Shown: positions 37,875 through 47,891 of the stretch, piece after piece | Numbering within the stretch: the first letter of the stretch is position 1 | Layout: every line of letters starts with the position of its first letter | Assembly: GCA_950295325.1 (NCBI GenBank) | Contig: OX485807.1 | Coordinates: forward strand, 12,367,001-12,427,000 | Direction of reading: 5' to 3' | Length of the DNA stretch: 60,000 bases | From: Polytrichum commune | Lineage: Eukaryota; Streptophyta; Polytrichopsida; Polytrichales; Polytrichaceae | Made by a program: the position numbers and the translations under genes | Notes under the pieces: generated by a model | Seen by the model: only the letters and a program-made list of their open reading frames with translations | Databases searched by the model: none | Told to the model about the DNA's origin: nothing

Positions 37875-38227
37875 GGTTCACACTATGCCCAAGTCGAGAG
37901 GAGAAGCGTCACTTTTTTTAGACCAAACTATGTCGAGAGGAAAAGCCTTTGGATTGAAAAAGTATATTAAAATAATCCACGGCTAAAAATGCTCGGCCTC
38001 TCGACGGAAGTTTGGGTCAAGCATTTTGCTCGACCCAAACTTGGCTCGAGAGGCCGAACTCTTGGCGCCTTATTTTCCTAAAAGTGTTGCCACCTAGGCT
38101 CTTTTGGAGGCGATGTCCTTTGGACTTCGGCCTCTAGTGTGAAGGCCGAGAGGACGAACTTTGGACATTTCTGCATTTTCAATGGTCCAAACGCTTCTCC
38201 TCTCGAAGTTTGGCCATAGTGTGAACT
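37875..38227. repeat. ~350 bp MITE-like element with nested palindrome
   Basis: The left end GGTTCACACTATGCCCAAG, then TCGAGAGGAGAAGCGT, is matched by the right end ACGCTTCTCCTCTCGAAG, then TTTGGCCATAGTGTGAAC. Inside, CTCGGCCTCTCGA---AGTTTGGGTC and its inverse at about 38000-38065 form a second strong palindrome. The whole element can fold on itself. No open frame is present. Target duplication not found. Confidence 0.75.
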
Positions 38228-38517
38228 GAGTAGATGTGTGGAAGGAGCTTGTTACAAACTAGGTGTTGGGTGTGTGGTGCACACGAGATAGGTGTTGGGT
38301 ACTTGCTACAATAGATGGTACGACGACATGTGTCCATTACTATACATAGTGGTCAAACCATGGCATGGTCATCAATTATTGTTGGGTAATGTGCTTCCTC
38401 GTATCCAATCATGAATAGTCACATCAACAAAATCACTAGACTTGACCACCTACCATACTTTTTATGTGTCCTTGCAGATAGTGGACAAAACTTGGCATTT
38501 CTCTATTATCCTCCCAA

Positions 38518-38935
38518 TTAGGGTTGTTCACGGTGAGTTTCCATGTAGGCCACTTTCCCACTAGATTCTAGTGGAAATAAGGATAAACTCGCTCAAATGT
38601 AGATGGGATTTGTTGGGGTAGGGTTCATATGTGCCAACTAGCTACTCTCATCTTCTCAAATCTAACCCACCTACTAACATCTTTCTCCATGTTAAATCCT
38701 TCTCCTCCTCCTAAAATCGGATTTCAGTCCTTTTGTGACCAACACTCGTAGGTTAAAAAGTGCTTAGTGGGCGAATGGAAGTCTAGTGGCCCATGTCCAC
38801 GGCCCTCCACATTCTAGTGGACTACCATAATGTGGTTGGGTGGCGGCTTGTGCTTAACTACATGTGGACACCTCCAACCCACTATTATCTAGAATCTAGT
38901 GGGCATCTAGCACATGTGTATCACCTTAAGGGTAT
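38518..38935. repeat. Possible foldback element related to 7457-7531
   Basis: The left end contains TAGGGTTGTTCACGGTGAG, then CCATGTAGGCCACT, then CCACTAGATTCTAGTGG. The right end carries the inverted counterpart around 38890-38935 (AGAATCTAGTGGGC, then CACATGTG and CTTAAGGG). The arms are imperfect. The first 40 bp match the small foldback at 7457. Confidence 0.4.
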
Positions 38936-38984
38936 ACCTTAGTTTTAGTATATGTTGATTTGGCGAAAGTCCACCAAGTAGTGA

Positions 38985-40121
38985 TTATATATATATATAT
39001 ATATATAGAGTTGATTTTTCAAAACTTTTACAAAGTTTGAACTTCCTCTTTTCAGAGGCCAAATCCTCTAATAACTTCTTCATTGCAATACAAGGGTGGG
39101 TGGGTGGGAATTTCCACAAGACTCTTTCTATTTTCATGGCATCTTCCTACTTGGTAACACAATAACCATGCTCATCTATGTGTTGTATAACCTGGGTATT
39201 TTGTGTTATAACTCACTTTGCTTTGCAAGACTATGTACCTTACTTAGGGTTTCCGTAATAACATGGTAGCCAACAACAAATGTTTAAGTTTTGTTGGCCC
39301 ATACTTTTGAGGTTTAATCACCTATCTTCTTGCTTCACTACAAAGTACACATATCTACTCCACCACTTGTATGGAGTGTTTACAAAGGAAAAGTCCCTAG
39401 TAACATCAACCCATAGAAATGCTTAAAATGTCATAATCACAATACATCCTCATATTGAGAGTGTGAAGGGCATGCCTCACTTGTGCCCATGCAACCAACC
39501 AACAAACATTTGAGGATTAGTTACGTACACGAGGTAAATAACAGCAGGACCAAGTTGTTATCCATGTCGCACACATATAAACAACATCAAATGCATTGTA
39601 GTATTTCAAATTATAACACTCATTGCCAAATGACATATGGGTGTTCAAACCTGATCCTTGGCCATGACTAGGTTACTCCAAGTAGAATACTCCTCTTGGT
39701 GATTCGTCCTTGTTTCTCTCACTTTCCACACGTATCAACTATTCTAGTGAGTATGCACAAAGTCACCTCACCTTGCGCTTGCATGAATGGTAAGAAAAGG
39801 AGGCTTCTTTTAGGGTTAGGGGTTTATATTGGAGTTCTTACCTATGGTAAGTTTTTCCAAACCCTATTTCTTACCATGGGTTACGTACGTGATTCACAGT
39901 TGTAATCATGGTTACTTTACCTCTTTCATCTACATCCTTGTTACAAATCTGGTATGGAAAGTATGACCGTTTTCCATGTATGTATATGTAGAATCTCTTG
40001 CTTGTATTGTCATCTATTTGTAAAGAAAACAATTTTTAGTTGACTAATGTGAAAGTTTATAATCACAAAGTGTTTAATATCATAGCCTTGATCAAGAACT
40101 AGAGAGAGGGAGAGAGAGAGA
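38985..40121 (-). repeat. ~1.15 kb dispersed repeat, copy 2 (inverted)
   Basis: Inverted counterpart of 29437-30603 and nearly the same length. It begins with a TA microsatellite (about 38985-39007) and ends with an AG run (40102-40121). Within it, 39800-39820 reads TTTTAGGGTTAGGGG, a chance-level telomere-like string. Confidence 0.75.
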
Positions 40122-41821
40122 ATTTCTATGCCAAATATTAATATTTTAATAATTAAATGGAAAAAACACTCCCAATACATTATTATCAGTGACGTGATAA
40201 ATGAATGTCACACTCTATCCAAGTATTTCCGTGAAATAAAAATGAGTGTGACATCCATTTTTGCTACTTGGGTAGATGTTTGTTATTTGGACACTTTTCT
40301 CTTTGCACCCACTTCTTGTAGAATATGAACACACAATTAGAGCTAGATAATTAGCAATTCCAAATGGTGCCTGTGGTACAACTTTTTGGTCTCATAATAG
40401 TCATTTTAGGATTTTGATAGGATGTGAATTCATATCGACACTTGAAATGTGAAATGGACACTAAAGTAAGTTATTAGTGATCAATTATCCGAAATGAGCT
40501 AAGGGTGAGACATTTAGTTCATATGAAACAGTTCCAAGAGGAAGAGTCTTTTGGGCAGGGCAATAGACATGTGACCAAGTCGAAGAGACTTATGAAATCT
40601 GGCCCCAAGAGGCAAGGAAGCTAGTTCAGGGGATATAGAGGAGAAGAGGGGGAGGAGAAGTTAGTTCCTCTCGAGAAGAGAGCCTCCCTCGTCTTGCAGT
40701 TTTTGAGCAAGTCTAGCTTGGGTGTGAAGCCTTTTTGAATGTACATTTTACTCTACATAATATAAGCGTGAAGCTATTTTGTCAATTCTATGTGTGAAGA
40801 TTAAAGTTGTTGTGTGGATGTGTGTGGTGAATTAATTAAATCAAAATTGTACTTTCCTGGTTCGGGAAGAATCCAGATTGAATTTGTGATACCTTATTCC
40901 TGTGAAGGGAGTGAGTCTTGATGTGTGGTTGTTTCTCTCAAGGGAATTGAGAGGAATTGCTTGTGGGAATGTTGAGTCTCTTCTGAGAAGGAAGAGATCC
41001 TTCCGGGTTCATTGAAGTGAATGGAATTCCATGAATTGTCCTGAAAGCCTCTAGTTGTAATAAGTCGTGTGGTGAATGTATCTAAGTACGAGGAGGTGCT
41101 TTAACAATGTAATCCGGTGAAAGGAGATTGTTTGAGAAGATACACGGATTGTGTCTTGAATCCTGTCAAAGGAGATTGGGATAGTCTGTAAGTGTCCCTC
41201 TGTCTGGTGCATAGAATGTCAGAGGGAGTTTCTGTCACCGTGCTACTGCAGTTGATGTTGCAACATATTTGTAGGTTTGAGAAGTGTGATCTCCTACTTT
41301 AATCGAGAATAATTGTCCACACTTTGAAGTGGTCTTGAAGAATAAGTCTGAGAGAACCTCGGATATAGAATTCTAATATCTGTTTGAGTCTGAGTATGAT
41401 GGTGCGGTGAATTTCTCTTGTGAAAGGAGTGAAATAACTACCCTTAATCTTATGAGTACGGTGAGAAGTAATGTCGAGTAGTGTGTCGTCTCCCTTGGTA
41501 ATGAAGTGAATGAAACTTGTAGGAGTGACACTACTTTTCTTCGGGTGTGTTCGGCCATGTGACTTGGTTGTGGCAAACTTGAGATACCTGAGGTGAAGTC
41601 TGAGTAAATGCTTCAGTACCCACATCTCACATAATTTACAATTTCAATAAGTGCGCACGTTGTGATCTAAAACATGTGAAAGGAAGATTGTACCTTCAGG
41701 AATGCCCAGTCGAGTAGTTCAAGAGGGGAGAATCCTAACCAGTTCGCTGTGCGTTTTAATCCTCGAGAAGAGATTGAGATCATGGAAACAATGATCGGAG
41801 AGAACCAGTAGATAGTTACAG

Positions 41822-42020
41822 AGGACTCAGTGAGTTTGGGAAATAACAAGTTGAAGTTCAAGACTGCAAAAGAATCACCGGACGCTTCAGAGGGATTCAC
41901 AGAATACTCTCCAATTCAATCAAGAAAAAAACCGAAGGAGGTCATTCTGTAACTGATGATACTTGCAGATTCTCGAGACTCAGTCGATTGTGTCCGAAAA
42001 CCTCCCCGATTATGGAGTGA
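41822..42020 (+). repeat. Dispersed repeat also present at 19497-19697
   Basis: Same block order as the partner, including GTTGAAGTTCAAGACTGCA and AAAACCGAAG-type sequence. The copies differ by several small indels. Confidence 0.5.
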
Positions 42021-42289
42021 GGTTGATCAATACAACAACCCAAGGATTAAAGAAGGGAGGAACTTTAAGCTATGGAGTCTGCGGGATTACAAGATTAATC
42101 TCGAAATATAAAGAAGGCTATAGAGATCGCCCTGTATCTTACCTTGGTGAAGCTGACGCAACGGATCGTGAAGAGAGGCGGTGTAGTTGCGGCGAAGAGG
42201 TAAGTCCCTTTAACCCATATGGTTTGGGAGAGACTGGTAAGGCAAGCATATAAGGAGAAGGCGCCACCTCCAAGTCCGAGAACAAGACG

Positions 42290-42490
42290 TTGACTTGGTT
42301 ATTGGTTACTAGTTACTGGCTACTTGTTACTGGTTACTGGATATTAAGACTATGGCCCTCTCTATGAGACGTGACTTGACACTGGTTACTTGTGACTATT
42401 ACTGGTGACTAGACTATGGCCGTGCCGTGCAGACTATGGTCCTACCGATTAGACTCTTACGGTCCCGGTCCGGTTTAGTTCGCTTCGCTT
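42290..42490 (+). repeat. Degenerate tandem repeat of GGTTACT / AGACTATGG words
   Basis: GGTTACT or GTTACTGG recurs six or more times, interleaved with AGACTATGG(C/T)C. Phasing is irregular. AGACTATGG recurs at 42730-42780. Confidence 0.5.
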
Positions 42491-43141
42491 AGACTCGGTC
42501 ACTAGGTTACTGTCACACGTTAGACTTTTGTTAATTTCAATAATTTATTTTAATGCATTCAACTCCACTGTGATAGTGTTAAGTCTAAAACTGACTAAGG
42601 CAATAATTCATTTCTGTGGTCTTTATCTAATTAAATCAATCACTTAACCATAGGAGGAGTCAAGTGTGAACATGATATCCTTACTAATTGTGGTGTGGCC
42701 TTTTGGTACTTGGTTACTTTACTGAAGAGACTATGGTTCACTCAAGGAGTTCATGCCTTGGGTTTACTAAGACTATGGCGTAACCAAATGACAATTGCTG
42801 AGCTGTGACTCCCTGAATTGCAAAACACATTATAAGAGTGATGTTACCGATGAGAGTGGGTTGTGAGGGAGTGACTGATCAATTGCATGTACTGCTGTGA
42901 GTGACCCTCAACCTTAATTGAATCAGTCCTAAAACTCGCTCTAGAAGTCTTCTTCCCTGTGTTTGTTGTCCTAAATACATCCTAATTCTCTTGTAATCTA
43001 TCAATTAACTCAATGGTGATCCCTAGATGCAACACCTGACACTCATTTGGTCTTCCCTGTGTGGTTTTCTTAATTGGAACCCAATCTAAAAACCTATCTA
43101 CAGTGCCCATCTCCGTTTGCTTCATAATTTTTGGACCAACT

Positions 43142-43570
43142 CATATGAACATCTTATTTGTTACCAAAGTGAGGATTTTTCGTGGTCATTGAGTGATCAT
43201 ATAGGTACCACCCCCCAATTATATTCACTATGAGCATATTTCAAACATGTGTGTTTTTTGGTGTCCTCTATGAGATCCAAACCTAACCACATATTGCACA
43301 AATATAGGTGTCCAAGTCAGACTTATTAGACATGTCAAATATAGGTAGACATGCATGAAATGTAGCAATTATTTGGACACCATATTTGAGTGGTATGTGG
43401 TTTGGTATGGATTAAGAACGGACACCCAAAAAACATGTGTTTCAAAGAGTTTATACTATATGCTCATAATATGCTAAACTTATAGTCTAGGCTCAATTGT
43501 CTAACATAGTTGGGGCCACCTATACAACCACTTAATGAGCATGTGAATCTTCACTTTGATAAAGAGTCAT
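43142..43570. repeat. ~430 bp foldback element (family F7)
   Basis: Arms of about 190-220 bp meet near 43335 at AGACATGTC. The left arm (CATATGAACATCTTATTTG, ATAGGT--CCACCCCCCAATT, TGTTTTTTGGTGTCC, AACCTAACCACATAT) is repeated inverted in the right arm with ~80% identity. Related single arms lie at 28472-28682 and near 2130-2225. Confidence 0.65.
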
Positions 43571-43590
43571 ATATTTAGTTGAGCTTTGAA

Positions 43591-43909
43591 ACCGGGGGGG
43601 GGGGGAGGAGCACTAGCGGTAATTTAGAAATGACATGCGATAAAATATAGGGTATTTGATATACATTTGAGGTAAATTTTTGAAAGATTCCATATAAAAT
43701 ATAAGGGGTGAATTAATGTTGTAAATCTCTTATAAGAAAAGATACCATGCAATATAACACGTGTAATTTTTTTATTATTTTTATTAAAATAACTTTGAAT
43801 AAGGGTATCCTAAGTTAAATATTATGTAGGCTCAAATGGGATGGATGAAAATTACTTTTATCTAGTCTAATTATGTAGATGAAGTGTGGTTTAATGGTTT
43901 TGGGTGAGC
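43591..43909. other. G-run and AT-rich flank before solo LTR 1
   Basis: A long G run (about 43594-43607) begins AT-rich sequence containing ATAGGGTATTTGATA. This resembles the ends of the element at 2428-2777, but I could not find a second end. The last five bases (43905-43909, TGAGC) form the target duplication of the LTR. Confidence 0.35.
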
Positions 43910-44632
43910 TGTGAGCCCAAAATGGTGCCCACATGTGGTGATTAACTCTTCGAAACCAATTTTAGTTTGACTTGGATGTGTTATGATTATTCACAAAACA
44001 TAAAAAGAGTGAAGTGTGGTTTGGATTTAAGTTTAGGCATTAGAATGTGTTGTGTAGTTATTTCAAGGTTTGATTTCAATAAGAGGATGCCTTGATTATG
44101 TGAGTAAAGGGTAAGGTGAGGCAAGGTGAGCTCCGCGGGTTAAATGCCCACTTTTGGATCCACCTTGGTAGTTTAGGAAGAAGGAAGCTTGGTGGAAGGG
44201 GATTAGTCCCTACTTTGAAGGTGAAGGTTAAGGGATTGTGATTGGAGGTGCTAATCCTCCCACCCTATCCTCACCTCTCTCTCCCTCTTTGCTACTTAAG
44301 GTGTTCTTTCTCTCATTTGCGACTCTCTCCATCAAGCGCTCTCAAGGGAGCAAGCTCTTAAGAGCTCGAGCCACGTGTGTGCGACATTAGTTTTAGTGAA
44401 GTTAATTAGTTAAGCCCTCTCTCTCAAGGCCTCCCAAGTGAGGGAGCTCTAGAGCTTAAGTTCACATGTAGTGATTAGGTGGTGGTTAGCAAAAGTGGGG
44501 TGTTAGATTAGTTTATGACTTAGGAGCAAGGGGAAGAAGAACTAAAAAAGAGAAAAAATCTTTGATTAGTGAATTAGAGGGGGTGCATTAAGGGTAGCTA
44601 GCCAAATAGAATGGATATATAGTCAATAGGAC

Positions 44633-44970
44633 CTTGCTGGTATAAGTGGAGAAGCCGAAGACTGGATTGCTGGTAGAGCTGGGCAGCCGAACTGGCTTGA
44701 TGGAATAAGTGGAGAAGCCGAAGACTGGCTTGCTGGTAGAGCTGGGCAGCCGAATTGGCTTGCTGGTATAAGGAGGAGCCGAAGACTGGCTTGCTGGTAT
44801 AAGGAGGAGCCGAAGACTGGCTTGCTGGTAGAGCTGGGCAGCCGAACTGGCTTGCTGGTATAAGGAGGAGCCGAAGACTGGCTTGCTGGTAGAGTTGGGC
44901 AGCCGAACTGGCTTGCTGGTAGAGCTGGGCAGCCGAGCTGGCTTGCTGGTATAAGGAGGAGCCGAAGACT
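44633..44970 (+). repeat. Two-unit minisatellite inside LTR 1
   Basis: Eleven units, each starting CTTGCTGG or a one-base variant. Type A (31-34 bp) contains TATAAGGAGGAGCCGAAGAC; type B (30 bp) contains TAGAGCTGGGCAGCCGAACT. Order by eye: A B A B A A B A B B A. The units are nearly uniform within a type, which suggests recent expansion. Confidence 0.85.
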
Positions 44971-45298
44971 ATGGCTTTGCGGGCATAAGGAGTACTAAGT
45001 GGTGGAATCCGAGGCTATCAAGGGGATGCCGGTAACTAGGCGGGAGTCGTACCATGGCTAATTAGATAGTTGGTAGAATTAGTAAGCTAAGTCTAAGATT
45101 GTGTGAAGGGTGCCACTAAGCTACCCAATAGGGTGTTAGACCAATCGTAGACTAAAATAGTTATTAGGCAAGTGTTAGGCTCAATAGGATAGGCAAGGAG
45201 TGTGGAAGTCTCATATGATTAAATGTAACATTGACTATAGAGTAAAGTGTTTTTCAACACTTGTACCTATCGTTCAAAATAACTTACTTGCATTATTA

Positions 45299-45463
45299 AT
45301 GGAGAATGTGAAGGACTCTTGCAATGGCAAGATAGAGGGGGTGAAACTCAAAAGAGTGAGGGGAATGTCCGTAAGGGCATGCGCGGCTAAAGCCGCGGGT
45401 TGGACTCTTGAGAAAGCCAACTCTAGCACAAGCCAAGAGGCCAACATTAATAAAGCACAATGA
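45299..45463 (+). CDS. Small open reading frame in LTR 1 (54 codons)
   Basis: The ATG at 45299 opens a 54-residue frame ending TGA at 45461-45463; the same frame is open upstream to 45200. Its counterpart in LTR 2 is 55406-55552. The shared core runs from RGMSVRAC to AAGWTLEK to TSQEA. Over the 28-codon core, 19 residues are identical. Of the 19 codons that differ between copies, 10 are silent, and most replacements are conservative (V/L, M/I, K/R, A/V, S/T). This pattern suggests past selection on a peptide. Basic and Ala-rich, no signal peptide or domain recognised. It could be an independent peptide or the first exon of an element protein. Confidence 0.4.
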   Translation: MENVKDSCNGKIEGVKLKRVRGMSVRACAAKAAGWTLEKANSSTSQEANINKAQ

Positions 45464-45598
45464 GCGAGACAATACACGTCCAATTGAACATGAAATTTAC
45501 CTTGCACATGGTTCAATGTTGTAATAGATAAATGTGATTCTCAAAGTCATCACCCGGACTAGGACGCTTAAGGGTGGTGGATTTGGCCTCACATGAGC

Positions 45599-46273
45599 CA
45601 AGGGGGTCGGTTGTCTCAACAATGGTCTTTTCTTTCATGGAACTCTTGCTATCATGTAAATGTTGGACAATTGTGTTTCTGAACACACTAAATTGTAAGG
45701 TTGCACTCTACTTGCATTCTTCATTACAATCTTGTTGGTGTAATTAATTTCTATTGTGTTTTCCTTTTCCCATACAACAACAATGCAATCCCGTTGTTAA
45801 GAAGCCAATTCACAATGCACCCCGCCCCCCTTGGCTAAAAAATTAAAGGCTATCAAATTTGTAAGAAAAAAATAGGGTATTTAATATTGAATGCATTCTA
45901 GATTTCTAATTATCAACATGGTATTCAAATTTTAAGCTCAGTAGATTTTTTTTCTACTATAAAGACTCCTAATAAAAAAGACAATACCTAGCTAATTAGA
46001 AATAACAAGAATCAATGTGGACCACATTAAATTTTCAACCCGTGCAAATTTTCTGGTAGAAAATTAGCATGCGCTACATTAATTTATGTTTTTTTTCTAG
46101 AAAATCAACGTAGGTGGTTATAATTTTTTGTGCTACAATTTTGAATTAAGGTGAGTGCTTTGTATTATGCAAGGTGTTGGTTGAAAGTCTCAAGGAAGAT
46201 TGAGGGGGAGACCCCAAGTCATACACCCACGTTAATTCCACCCCAACTAGAGAACTAGAGTGGCCCACTCTAC
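45599..46273. other. Gene-free AT-rich DNA
   Basis: No gene recognised. A C-rich patch (about 45823-45836) borders AT-rich DNA. Confidence 0.4.
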
Positions 46274-46618
46274 TTAGGAACACTTCACACACGAGGCTGA
46301 ACACATGTGATCATTAAATCCCAAGATCTCTCATTGGTCCAAAAGGCCAAGACCGTCTAACTTCACTCACACTGGAAGGTGAAGGCCTAACAACCCAAAC
46401 AAATGATTATGGATGAAAAGTCTACATGGTCTCCTACATGGCAAACTAGAAATAATGTTTCATGGTCTAGGCAAAATGTGCGTCATGCCCACCTCCAAGA
46501 GGTAGGCCTAATGCAAATTCCGTCAGACCATGTCAGTAATATGACCTTTAGATGAGAAATAAAAGGCCCCCACAATCACACAACCACGGCTCGTGGTTCA
46601 TGTGTGAAGTGACCCTTA
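46274..46618 (+). repeat. MITE-like element, family F1, copy 2
   Basis: The left end TTAGGAACACTTCACACACG and the reverse complement of the right end (AAGGGTCACTTCACACATG) form ~20 bp terminal inverted repeats. Inside the right end is a perfect palindrome, ACCACG-GCT-CGTGGT. Non-coding; matches 153-478 in reverse. Confidence 0.65.
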
Positions 46619-47765
46619 TTTCCACACTAATTCCCGACCCATAAAGAAAAGAAAAAGAAAAATTTACGCCCGTACATTGTACCGGCATGAATGTGAGCCC
46701 GTTATCCAAATGCTTAACGTGGTGAGCCGTGTTGTAGCATGAGGAGTTATGCCTCTTTTGGGAGGTGGGCTCTATTAGTTAAAAGGTTTGGTCTCATTTT
46801 AGGGTGGTGCGACAGTGGTTTGTTTATTGTCAAGTTTCCTTTTGTTAAGTACAAGATAGGTAAGGTATTTAAGGGTATTTTGGTGTATGTTTTTCATGAG
46901 AGTTTTGACGTTTGTCTTTGGGATTTTGAAGTCAATTAGTTTTTCAATGGATTGTTCATGTATGCTCCTCTTACTCCTGCTGTAATAGTGATAAGGGGGT
47001 TCGTTTTCAAACCTTTGTTTCGTATAGTATTAATTAGTGGGTCGTACTAATAGGGACTAGTTAGCGTCCTTTGTCGACGATTTAAACAGCCCCACGGAGT
47101 TCATAAAGGGTAGGATTGATGTCCTTTGTTGGCATGCAATTATTTGGAGCCAATGGGAAGCTGTGTGGTTAAAGTTAGCCTGGGCCCTTACTTATTGCGT
47201 CGTTTGTTGTCACAGTAAGTTAACTTAAGTGAAAGGAGAGGAGAGTAAAGGGCATTCCCATCATGCGGCCAACCACATCGCGCTAGTAATAGTCTTTTTG
47301 TGAGTTGGAGGGATTTGAAGGCGCAACTTCGAGTATTGCGAGCATTTTGTGAGAAGGGCGCCACTTGTCTCATATGATATTTTGGGAGGTCGGTCGGAGT
47401 TTAACTTATTACATTATAAGTTAGGTACGAGCCTGCACTCGGGACCTAAGTTAGTGGCCAGTCCCAGTCTCAAGTATCTCGTGTACCCGACCGACCCCTT
47501 CACAAAAAGCATCAACAATCCTGCAAACTTCCAACTGAAAATCAGAGGCCCATCTTCACCAAAAACACATTCAGTGACCCCTGTGTATATAACTAAGCTT
47601 AGTTTGGGCTTTAAGGGCTTGGAGCCCGGCCCGTCCACGAAGACAAGTCTACTTATCTTCGTTCTTTCTACTTGCTTGGGAGTGTGAAATAAGTTCCCCA
47701 ATCTTGGATTGGAGACGAGTTTTTTTGCAACATTTGGAGGCCCCCACGAACATAACGTCATTCAG
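46619..47765. other. Gene-free DNA of mixed composition
   Basis: 46650-46760 resembles 37695-37770 (GAATGTGAGCCC, then TTAACGTGGT / TTAAGTTGGT, then GGAGTTATGC / GGAGTAATGC). 47388-47500 contains GGTCGGTCGG and, 100 bp on, its inverse CCGACCGACC. Overlapping frames on both strands (47349-47687, 47414-47761) carry no recognisable domain. Possibly remnants of a retroelement. Confidence 0.35.
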
Positions 47766-47891
47766 ATCCATAACAATGTTCTGTGGGACTGACGGTATTC
47801 CACAAAACATTTCTCATATTCAAACCGAATGTGAGGAATGTGGGGAATATTATGTGGAATATTGTCCGTCCCACAGAACATTGTTATGGAT
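47766..47891. repeat. 126-bp near-perfect palindromic element
   Basis: Begins ATCCATAACAATGTTCTGTG and ends with the reverse complement, CACAGAACATTGTTATGGAT. The arms are ~55-60 bp with only a few mismatches and a short AT-rich centre. Flanks are not repeated. Either a minimal MITE or a long-hairpin transcript source. Confidence 0.75.

Larger units (their letters stand above)
40490..43100. other. Block of unrecognised, probably retroelement-derived DNA
   Basis: Less AT-rich than its flanks and rich in GGTGAAAGGAG / GTGAAGGGAGTG-like phrases (for example 40914, 41115, 41418). Includes the dispersed repeat 41822-42020 and a degenerate repeat zone at 42290-42490. Minus-strand frames (41299-41625, 41667-41900) and a plus frame (41963-42253) carry no domain I recognise. 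No LTR pair or target duplication found. Confidence 0.35.
43910..45593 (+). mobile_element. Solo LTR 1 of an undescribed LTR retrotransposon family
   Basis: Starts TGTGAGCCCAAAATGGTGCC and ends GGCCTCACA, that is TG...CA. It is flanked by a perfect 5-bp duplication, TGAGC, at 43905-43909 and 45594-45598. It aligns with 54113-55684 from first to last base: nearly identical for about 480 bp, then more diverged. That alignment, the TG/CA ends and the duplication make the boundaries firm. A pyrimidine-rich zone and CTACTTAAGG (about 44290-44303) are promoter-like. It contains a minisatellite (44633-44970) and a small open frame (45299-45463). No internal region adjoins it, so it is a solo LTR left by recombination. 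Length 1684 bp. Superfamily unknown. Confidence 0.9.

Noticed and set aside
39800-39826. Interstitial telomere repeats near AGGGTTAGGG strings (also 18304, 21915)
   Set aside because: At most two imperfect units each; expected by chance in AT-rich plant DNA and unrelated in position to the telomere-protein gene.
41963-42253. Protein gene with Cys-rich tail
   Set aside because: Part of it is the dispersed repeat shared with 19497-19697, where the frame is not conserved.
44633-44970. CRISPR array
   Set aside because: Units are contiguous without unique spacers and lie inside a plant LTR; it is a minisatellite.
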